64,000 nucleotides of DNA, from NCBI GenBank assembly GCA_964456625.1, contig CAYWBO010000002.1, positions 29,333 through 93,332 on the forward strand. Direction: 5' to 3'. Shown here piece by piece: positions 58,299 to 64,000 of this stretch; positions within the stretch are counted from its first letter, which is position 1, and each line of letters starts with the position of its first letter. The position numbers and the translations under genes were made by a program. The notes below the pieces were generated by a model. It did not search any database, was not told the DNA's origin, and saw only the letters and a program-made list of their open reading frames with translations. Origin of the DNA: Sulfidibacterium sp964456625 (GTDB lineage Bacteria; Bacteroidota; Bacteroidia; Bacteroidales; F082).

Positions 58299-58326
58299 TG
58301 TTAATAAAATCGGCATTTTGTTAATA
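58299..58326. repeat. Two direct repeats TGTTAATA upstream of hup
   Basis: TGTTAATA at 58299-58306 and again at 58319-58326, 20 bases apart start to start (two helical turns), 38-65 bases upstream of the hup -7 box. The second copy is part of the 14-mer shared with the gyrA spacer. Confidence 0.5.
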
Positions 58327-58380
58327 AGAATGGCTAAAAATAGGCTGTGAGGCCTGTTTTTTCTGGTGTTCTAGCCGTTT

Positions 58381-59355
58381 TTACATGAATTTCCAGCCTT
58401 CTTCCGGATGAAATCCGCGTAGGAAATCATTGATGGGGAGCCTTTTTTTGCCCGCAAGCTGTACTTCTTTAAGTATAATGTAGCCGTCGGCAACGGTTAC
58501 CTTAAAAAATGTCTTGCCGTCCGTGCGGATCAAACCGACTGAATCGGTCACCTGGGCCTGCTCGAATTCCGTCCGATAAATCTTTACGGAATGTTGTTCG
58601 CCCCGGTTTGATTCCATTACTGAATAGGCCGTTGGAAAAGGACTCAGTCCTCTTACTTTATTAAATATGTATTCTCCTGGCTGATTCCAGTCGATGAGGC
58701 AATCTTCTTTGAAGATCTTTGGCGCCGGTTTGAGGGTTCCGGCAGAGGCCAGCAGCGCTTCCTGATTTAACGGCTTCACCTGGTCCTGACGGATCTGTTC
58801 GATGGTTTCGAGCAGCAGGTCAGCCCCGGCCATCATCATGCGGTCGTGCAACTCCCCTGCCGTTTCTTCTTGTCCGATCTCCATTTCCTTACGGAGGATG
58901 ATCTTGCCCGTATCAATTTCCTGATCCAGGAAAAAGGTTGTAAGCCCTGTTTTGCTTTCCCCGTTCATCACCGCATGGTTGATGGGTGCCGCACCACGGT
59001 ATTGCGGCAGTAATGCTGCGTGGAGGTTGATGGTACCATATGGTGGCATATCCCAGACCTGCTGGGGCAGCATCCGGAAGGCCACCACAACCTGCAGGTG
59101 CGGATTTAAAGCTTTCAGCTCTTCCAGAAACTGTGGATCTTTCAGCTTGGGCGGTTGCAACACCCTGATCCCTTGTTTTGCGGCAAAAACCTTGATATCA
59201 GGAGGTGTAAGCTTTTTCCCCCTTCCCGATGGTTTATCCGGGGCCGTGATCACGGCGGGCACTGCATAACCGGCATCGATAATGGCTTTTAACGAGGGAA
59301 CCGCAAATTCGGGGGTCCCCATGAAAATAATCCTGAAAGCTTGTTTGTTTAACAT
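58381..59355 (-). CDS. fmt: Methionyl-tRNA formyltransferase
   Basis: Fmt formylates initiator Met-tRNA with 10-formyl-THF, needed for translation start. From the ATG at 59355 it is 324 residues: FMGTPEFAVPSLKAI at the N-terminus, then the catalytic block INLHAALLPQYRGAAPINHA (Asn, His) and a downstream metal/folate-binding region ESKTGLTTFFLDQEIDTG. The C-terminal OB domain ends FLRGFHPEEGWKF. A TTG at 59361 would add two residues and is not preferred. No def gene is beside it. Confidence 0.95.
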   Translation of the reverse strand: MLNKQAFRIIFMGTPEFAVPSLKAIIDAGYAVPAVITAPDKPSGRGKKLTPPDIKVFAAKQGIRVLQPPKLKDPQFLEELKALNPHLQVVVAFRMLPQQVWDMPPYGTINLHAALLPQYRGAAPINHAVMNGESKTGLTTFFLDQEIDTGKIILRKEMEIGQEETAGELHDRMMMAGADLLLETIEQIRQDQVKPLNQEALLASAGTLKPAPKIFKEDCLIDWNQPGEYIFNKVRGLSPFPTAYSVMESNRGEQHSVKIYRTEFEQAQVTDSVGLIRTDGKTFFKVTVADGYIILKEVQLAGKKRLPINDFLRGFHPEEGWKFM

Positions 59356-59414
59356 ATTCAAAATTTATCGAATCAACTAAATTAACCAAAAATCACCGAT
59401 CGTCAGCCATTGAA

Positions 59415-59447
59415 AACAAAAAAACCTGGCAGCATGCTGCCAGGTTT
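59415..59447 (-). terminator. Terminator downstream of the YfgM-like TPR gene
   Basis: A perfect 26-base palindrome (59422-59447, arms of 13 bases meeting without a loop) with a T-run on the reverse strand, 20 bases after the TPR gene stop. Confidence 0.85.
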
Positions 59448-59466
59448 CCCAAGATAAAAGATCTTC

Positions 59467-60162
59467 TTATTTATTTTCTTTTAATGCCGTAGCGCGGGCA
59501 ATATATTTTTCAATATCCTTGGCTTCCAGGCTTTTGAAATAATCTGTTTTGATTTTGTTAAAAGCCGAAATCGCTTCATTGTAATTTCCCATGTCTTCAT
59601 AGACTTCTCCTGCCTTTAACAGGAACATCGGGCTGGTGAAATCGTTGTTTCTCATGTTGGCAGCTTCCATATACAGGGAAACAGCTTTGTCTTTATTTCC
59701 CAGTGAAAGATAAGCGTCACCCAGAGCACCTTTGGCCATCGGGGCGATGAGCTGGTCGTCGCTGCTAAATTTGGAGAGATACTTAATGGCCTGGTTGAAG
59801 TCGCCTTTTTTCAGGAAACAAATGCCAGCATAATAGTTGGCCAGCTTCCCGGCTTTCGTAATGCTGTAGTCCTTGGCGATATCAACAAATCCAAGGCTGT
59901 TGCCATCCCCGTAAAGGGCCTTATTGAGCGAATCAACCTGAAAATAATGCTGTGCGGGATAGATCTGTTGTTGTGCTTCCTGATTCTTGGGTTGCAAATA
60001 ATACCGGTTCAAACCGAAGAAAGCCAAAATCAACACAACTAAAATGCCCACAATGGTGGTTAATACTTTTTGATTATTGACGATAAACTCTTCCGCTTTG
60101 GTGAGTGATTCCTCAATATTCTCAAACTGCTGTGGAGCCTTTTTCTCTTTTTTACTAGACAT
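59467..60162 (-). CDS. Single-span TPR protein, YfgM-like
   Basis: A 231-residue membrane-anchored protein: about 30 cytosolic residues, one helix (about 35-52, VLTTIVGILVVLILAFFGL), then a periplasmic TPR region (about 80-225, with YYAGICFLKKGDFNQAIKYL and GDAYLSLGNKDKAVSLYMEA). It looks like YfgM-type ancillary proteins of the secretion/folding machinery. TPR number and layout fit; function here is unproven. It has its own -7 box (60182-60189). Confidence 0.8.
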   Translation of the reverse strand: MSSKKEKKAPQQFENIEESLTKAEEFIVNNQKVLTTIVGILVVLILAFFGLNRYYLQPKNQEAQQQIYPAQHYFQVDSLNKALYGDGNSLGFVDIAKDYSITKAGKLANYYAGICFLKKGDFNQAIKYLSKFSSDDQLIAPMAKGALGDAYLSLGNKDKAVSLYMEAANMRNNDFTSPMFLLKAGEVYEDMGNYNEAISAFNKIKTDYFKSLEAKDIEKYIARATALKENK

Positions 60163-60181
60163 GTCTTGGATTTTTAGAGTG

Positions 60182-60189
60182 CAAAAATA
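60182..60189 (-). promoter_or_regulatory. Putative -7 promoter box for the YfgM-like gene
   Basis: The reverse strand reads TATTTTTG, 19 bases upstream of the ATG at 60162. Confidence 0.55.
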
Positions 60190-60230
60190 TATTTTTATTC
60201 GTAATAATCAGATGGCTGATTCTATTTTTT

Positions 60231-60238
60231 TAACTTTG
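60231..60238 (+). promoter_or_regulatory. Putative -7 promoter box for the DUF4412-like gene
   Basis: TAACTTTG, 57 bases before the ATG at 60296. It shares a spacer with the divergent YfgM-like gene. Confidence 0.55.
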
Positions 60239-60295
60239 TTTGGTTCATAAAAAGTCGTTTTGTTATTTCAATAATAACTTATTTAACAATTAATT

Positions 60296-61219
60296 ATGCA
60301 AAAAGCATCTCTTACCCTGCTGTTTTTTATCCTGTTTGTCATTCCTTTTAGAGCCCATGCCGGGTGGGTGATCACCCGGGAAACCCGTGATAGTTATGGA
60401 AATAAAAGTTTCCAGACCGTCTTTATAGAAGATAGTTTGATGCGTTTCGAAACGCCCAGTTCCATCAGTATTTTCAATCTGGCCGAGCAAAGGATTACTT
60501 TGATCTTTGCGCAGCATCAGGCTTATTGGGAGGGTACGGCTTCTGATCTGAGGCAACAGATCTTCGAAATTGCCGATCAGCAAATGCAGGAGTTAATTCA
60601 ACATGCGCCGCCTGATAAACAGGATACGCTGCGTAAGATGTATGCCATTGAAAGGAAGAAAAGAGAAAAAGAGATGAACGACACTGTTCCGACGACACTG
60701 GCTAATATTTCCATCATCCGAACCAATAAAACGGCAACTATTCTGGGCTATCCTACCCGGATGTACCAGGTGAATGTGGACTCTGTGCTGGTGGAAGAGC
60801 TTTGGGTAACGGATGCCGTAAATCCTTACAAACAGGTGGATCTGAATGCCATGATCAAACTGATGCAGGCTATTGATCCCGTTACCGGGAAGGTGTATAA
60901 AACGCGTTCCGCACAGTATGATAACCTGCTCTATCACGGCCTTGTCATGAAGAAAACAAGGTATCTGCCAGACGGCGAGAAGCAATATTCCGTTGTCAAG
61001 AGCCTGAGGAAAGTCAATATCAACGAAACCATTTTCGAAATTCCGGCTAATTATGTAAAGACCAGAATCCAGCAAATGATGTTTCAGGATATCAATCAGA
61101 AAATATTGAATCCAAGCAGAAATGCGCTGGATCAGGGTGATCAGGATTTTCCATCCCTGCCCCCACCGTTTAAAGTTCCTGATAAAAGAAAAGATTTGGA
61201 TACAAGTATTAATCATTAA
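60296..61219 (+). CDS. Exported protein, DUF4412-like
   Basis: A 307-residue protein with a signal peptide (MQKASLTLLFFILFVIPFRAHA). The mature part resembles DUF4412-type exported proteins: GWVITRETRDSYGNKSFQTV at the N-terminus, and a middle block ATILGYPTRMYQVNVD with LVEELWVTD, which such proteins carry near the end of the first lobe. Function is unknown. The S9 peptidase gene starts 4 bases after its stop, so the two are co-transcribed and may act on a shared periplasmic substrate. Confidence 0.75.
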   Translation: MQKASLTLLFFILFVIPFRAHAGWVITRETRDSYGNKSFQTVFIEDSLMRFETPSSISIFNLAEQRITLIFAQHQAYWEGTASDLRQQIFEIADQQMQELIQHAPPDKQDTLRKMYAIERKKREKEMNDTVPTTLANISIIRTNKTATILGYPTRMYQVNVDSVLVEELWVTDAVNPYKQVDLNAMIKLMQAIDPVTGKVYKTRSAQYDNLLYHGLVMKKTRYLPDGEKQYSVVKSLRKVNINETIFEIPANYVKTRIQQMMFQDINQKILNPSRNALDQGDQDFPSLPPPFKVPDKRKDLDTSINH

Positions 61220-61223
61220 ACTC

Positions 61224-63803
61224 ATGAAGAAATATTTATTGTTTTCGCTATTGATCATGCTCTTTACGGGCATGATTTCTTCTGTGAATGCACAGGAGAC
61301 CACACAACAAAGTTTTACTGTTTCGCACTGGCTTACGGCCGGGCCGGTGGCGGTAAGAATGCCCGCATTTCATAAAAAGAATAATATGATGGGGAAATCG
61401 TTCAGCACGGCTGACCTGTTAAAATTCCAACAAAAGAAAGTGACCGATGTCAAAGTTGGAGATGAATTCCTGGTTTCAGACGGCAAGAAAGTGGTCTGGG
61501 AAAATCAGGATGGCAATACTTCCACCTTGGCGGAACTGGCGTTAAAATGGCAGGCTTTCTATATTCGGGCCAACCGCTATCTGCCGGTCAAAATCACGGT
61601 GAAAACCGGGCAGGACTTTGAGCTTTTTGTGGACGGTACGCTGAAGCTTTCGAATTATGGAGCTGACGGTAAAGAAACCACAAAAGATGTTTCGCTGAAA
61701 CTGGATCCCGGCAAATACCTTGTTGTTATCAAAAGCTTGTACCAGAAAAAGGATCATACTCCCTGGCAAGTTGGCGCTGAAGTTTCTTACGATAAGAAAT
61801 TTACCGATCAGGCCCTCAGCCTTTCCACCTCCGATGAGCAGTTTCTGGATATTCCGCATATTTTGCTCGGCAAGATGCTTACCAACACTCAGTTGTCCGA
61901 CGACGGAAGCCTGGTACTTTTGAACTTTTCGGAAACCTATCCCCCTGACGGAAAAACTGTTCGGTGGTTTGAAATAAAAAGGCTTTCGGATAACAAGATT
62001 ATTTTCAGTTCCTTGCATAGCGACCGTCACCAGGCGGAATGGGTCCCCGATTCGCATAAGATCTCCTACGTGGCCAAAGACGGGGTTTCCGAGGCGTTGA
62101 TGTGTTACAATCTGGATACGCATCAGGAAAAAGTTTTGATGAATAACCTGGAGCGTTTTTCAGACTACGAGTGGGATCATTTTGGCAAATACCTGATTTT
62201 CTCCGTCGAAGAAAAATATGAGAAAAATAAATCCGGCGTGTATATGGTCCGTGGTATGGAAGACCGCTGGCCCTGGTACCGCATGCGTACACAGCTTTTT
62301 ATGCTGAAAATGAGCGACCTTTCGGTAACACCGCTCACCTATGGCTATTTGACAAATTCGCTGCAGGATATTGCTCCGGATGATCAGCGGATCCTGATCT
62401 CACAGAGTTTCCCGGATTATACGGAGCGTCCTTACACGAAACAGGTCATGATGGAAATGAACCTGAATACCATGAAAGTGGATACGTTATGGTATGCCGG
62501 CTTTGGAGGCAGTGCGGTTTATTCTCCCGATGGCAAAACGCTTTTGGTAACCGGAAGCCCGTCCATGTTCAATGGTGCCGGAAACGTGCTTAAAAAGGGT
62601 AAAATCCCCAATGATTTCGATAATCAGGCTTACCTGTTTAATTTAAGCGATCATCAAGTGACCCCGCTGACCCGTGATTTCAAACCCGCCTTGCTGGAAT
62701 CTTACTGGAATCCTTACGACAAACAGATCTATTTCCTGGTTTCCGACCGTTCTTATCAGGATGTATGGAAACTGGATCCCGAAACAAAACAATTCAGGAA
62801 GCTGGATACGCATGTGGATGTGATCAATCAGATGAGCTTTGCTACCAAGGGCCCGCAGATGAGCTATTCCGGTACCAGCATTTCCTCTCCTGCTACAGGA
62901 TGGGTTTATAACCTTTCTAGCGGCAAGGATGCGGAAATCTCTAATCCTGAAAAATCATTTTTCAAAAACATTCAGTTCGGGAAAACCGAAAACTGGAATT
63001 TCAAGGATAAACAAGGCTGGACCATCGAAGGTCGCGTTTATTATCCGCCCAACTACGATCCTAATAAAAAATATCCGCTCATCGTTTACTATTACGGAGG
63101 AACCGTCCCGACGACACGTGATTTCGGTGGACGGTATCCTTTGAACCTTTTTGCTGCCATGGGTTATATGGTTTATACCTTGCAACCCAGCGGTGCTACG
63201 GGTTTCGGACAGAAATTTTCCGCACTGCATGTGAACGGCTGGGGCAAGGAGAATGCCCAGGATATCATTCAAGGCACCAAGGAATTCCTGAAAGCCCATC
63301 CCAATGCCGATGCCGGCAACGTGGGCTGTATCGGCGCCTCTTACGGCGGTTACATGACCCTGTGGCTGCAAACGCAAACCGATATTTTCAAAACCGCGGT
63401 TGATCATGCCGGAATCAGTTTTCTTGGCTCTTACTGGGGTCAGGGATATTGGGGTTATTCTTACAGTTCTGTAGCTTCAGCCAACAGTTTCCCCTGGAAT
63501 AACAAGAAACTGTATGTCGACCAGAGCCCGCTGTTCAATGCTGATAAAGTCCATAACTCAATCCTACTGCTGCAGGGAACCGCAGACACCAATGTTCCTA
63601 CAGGAGAGAGCATCCAGTTCTATACGGCCATGAAGATCCTGGGGAAAACGGCAGATTTTGTGGAGGTCAAAGGACAGAATCACCATATTCTGGATTACAA
63701 AGAACGGATTTTATGGCAGAAAACCATTTTTGCCTGGTTTGCCAAATACCTGAAGAACCAGCCCGAGTGGTGGAATGCGATGTATCCGCCGAAAGATTTG
63801 TAA
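61224..63803 (+). CDS. S9 family peptidase (prolyl oligopeptidase/DPP type)
   Basis: From the ATG at 61224 this gives 859 residues with a signal peptide (MKKYLLFSLLIMLFTGMISS, before VNAQE). A seven-blade beta-propeller region (about 200-580) precedes an alpha/beta-hydrolase domain with catalytic S706 in GASYGGYM, D788 in GTADTNVP, and His at 820 or 821 in QNHHILDY. S9 enzymes cut short peptides near proline; periplasmic members supply amino acids. An in-frame ATG at 61122 would overlap the previous gene by 98 bases and lacks the signal peptide, so it is rejected. Confidence 0.92.
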   Translation: MKKYLLFSLLIMLFTGMISSVNAQETTQQSFTVSHWLTAGPVAVRMPAFHKKNNMMGKSFSTADLLKFQQKKVTDVKVGDEFLVSDGKKVVWENQDGNTSTLAELALKWQAFYIRANRYLPVKITVKTGQDFELFVDGTLKLSNYGADGKETTKDVSLKLDPGKYLVVIKSLYQKKDHTPWQVGAEVSYDKKFTDQALSLSTSDEQFLDIPHILLGKMLTNTQLSDDGSLVLLNFSETYPPDGKTVRWFEIKRLSDNKIIFSSLHSDRHQAEWVPDSHKISYVAKDGVSEALMCYNLDTHQEKVLMNNLERFSDYEWDHFGKYLIFSVEEKYEKNKSGVYMVRGMEDRWPWYRMRTQLFMLKMSDLSVTPLTYGYLTNSLQDIAPDDQRILISQSFPDYTERPYTKQVMMEMNLNTMKVDTLWYAGFGGSAVYSPDGKTLLVTGSPSMFNGAGNVLKKGKIPNDFDNQAYLFNLSDHQVTPLTRDFKPALLESYWNPYDKQIYFLVSDRSYQDVWKLDPETKQFRKLDTHVDVINQMSFATKGPQMSYSGTSISSPATGWVYNLSSGKDAEISNPEKSFFKNIQFGKTENWNFKDKQGWTIEGRVYYPPNYDPNKKYPLIVYYYGGTVPTTRDFGGRYPLNLFAAMGYMVYTLQPSGATGFGQKFSALHVNGWGKENAQDIIQGTKEFLKAHPNADAGNVGCIGASYGGYMTLWLQTQTDIFKTAVDHAGISFLGSYWGQGYWGYSYSSVASANSFPWNNKKLYVDQSPLFNADKVHNSILLLQGTADTNVPTGESIQFYTAMKILGKTADFVEVKGQNHHILDYKERILWQKTIFAWFAKYLKNQPEWWNAMYPPKDL

Positions 63804-63821
63804 TTAAAGCATTGCGTTTTT

Positions 63822-64000
63822 ATGAGTACCGGATTTGATCAGGAATTTTATGACTTTTTATCGGGTTTTCTCACCGAAAACCGGAAACAGCTTTTTGAAA
63901 AGATCATACAGTTCAGGACTCGGCATCTCACCGTGGTCCTGGAGGATATTTATCAGCCCCATAATGCCAGCGCTGTGTTACGCAGTGCTGACCTTACGGG
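63822..64000 (+). CDS. trmH: TrmH-type RNA 2'-O-methyltransferase, N-terminus (runs past window edge)
   Basis: The 59 visible codons read MSTGFDQEFYDFLSGFLTEN, then HLTVVLEDIYQPHNASAVLR. This matches the start of TrmH (tRNA Gm18 methyltransferase), where a similar V(V/M)E(N/D)...PHN(A/L)SA(V/I)LR stretch forms the SPOUT fold core. The C-terminal SAM-binding knot is beyond the window. The start is 18 bases after the S9 peptidase stop. Other SpoU members are possible until the rest is seen. Confidence 0.75.
   Translation, partial: MSTGFDQEFYDFLSGFLTENRKQLFEKIIQFRTRHLTVVLEDIYQPHNASAVLRSADLT

Noticed and set aside
59422..59447. Perfect 26-base palindrome as an operator
   Set aside because: Its place 20 bases after a stop, with a T-run on the reverse strand, fits a terminator.
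61122..61223. Upstream start for the S9 peptidase
   Set aside because: It would overlap the preceding gene by 98 bases and put a basic stretch before the signal peptide; the ATG at 61224 is natural.
1..64000. tRNA, rRNA, insertion sequences, prophage or riboswitches
   Set aside because: The intergenic spacers were read by eye and show no cloverleaf, rRNA core, transposase frame or known aptamer; a covariance-model scan could still find a small RNA.

Overview
This window is chromosomal DNA of a member of the Bacteroidota, probably class Bacteroidia. Four things point there. First, at least 23 intergenic sites match TAnnTTTG, the -7 element read by the Bacteroidota primary sigma factor, and most lie a short way upstream of a gene. 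Second, Shine-Dalgarno sequences are mostly absent. Third, several families are typical of the phylum: a PorX-type response regulator with a PglZ domain, Rho with a long disordered N-terminal extension, ClpC, fused E1 alpha/beta, DUF349 repeats and a Bacteroidota-type alanine dehydrogenase. Fourth, many exported proteins are unknowns of the Bacteroidota kind. No rRNA, tRNA, CRISPR array, insertion sequence or prophage was seen. Two runs of exactly 100 N (3417-3516 and 47118-47217) are scaffold gaps, so this is a draft or metagenome assembly.

Layout. 1-5.1 kb: MATE transporter (cut by the window edge) and cysH, divergent from mpl; a small membrane protein; rho, broken by a gap. 5.1-11.2 kb: a 366-base non-coding stretch with two dyads, an SDR epimerase, an acyl-CoA ligase and an AddB-like nuclease. 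11.4-19.3 kb: an operon of two hybrid histidine kinases, CheR and a receiver-less CheB, the most interesting block here. 19.3-26.1 kb: a small membrane protein, a VIT-type transporter carrying what looks like a methyltransferase remnant at its N-terminus, a 1383-residue AsmA-like protein and an exported EEP-fold nuclease/phosphatase. 26.2-32.8 kb: a DUF134/zinc-ribbon/NifX fusion, a PLP sulfur-amino-acid enzyme, a five-repeat DUF349 protein, a lipoprotein and aroC. 32.8-40.6 kb: clpC divergent from gyrA, a TPR protein and PPK2. 40.7-45.1 kb: fused 2-oxoacid dehydrogenase E1, a DUF493 protein, an unknown, acylphosphatase and mnmD. 45.1-49.7 kb: a DEDD exonuclease, a Cas4/RecB-like DUF2779 nuclease (gap), dnaB and an exported unknown. 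49.7-57.9 kb: the porX-tsaE-ald operon, an HD phosphohydrolase, recQ, an outer-membrane barrel and a 3-methyladenine glycosylase. 57.9-64 kb: HU, fmt, a TPR anchor protein, a DUF4412-like exported protein, an S9 peptidase and the start of a TrmH-type methyltransferase.

How the genes fit together. Much of the window is housekeeping: replication, topology and repair (gyrA, dnaB, recQ, HU, AddB-like, glycosylase), transcription termination (rho), protein quality control (clpC), tRNA modification and initiation (tsaE, mnmD, fmt) and wall recycling (mpl). The signalling operon at 11.4-19.3 kb pairs CheR and CheB with kinases rather than chemoreceptors. It lacks CheA, CheW, a receptor and flagellar genes, which suggests methylation-tuned kinase signalling. 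The second exploratory lead is the pair of nuclease genes just upstream of dnaB, the second of which runs into an assembly gap.
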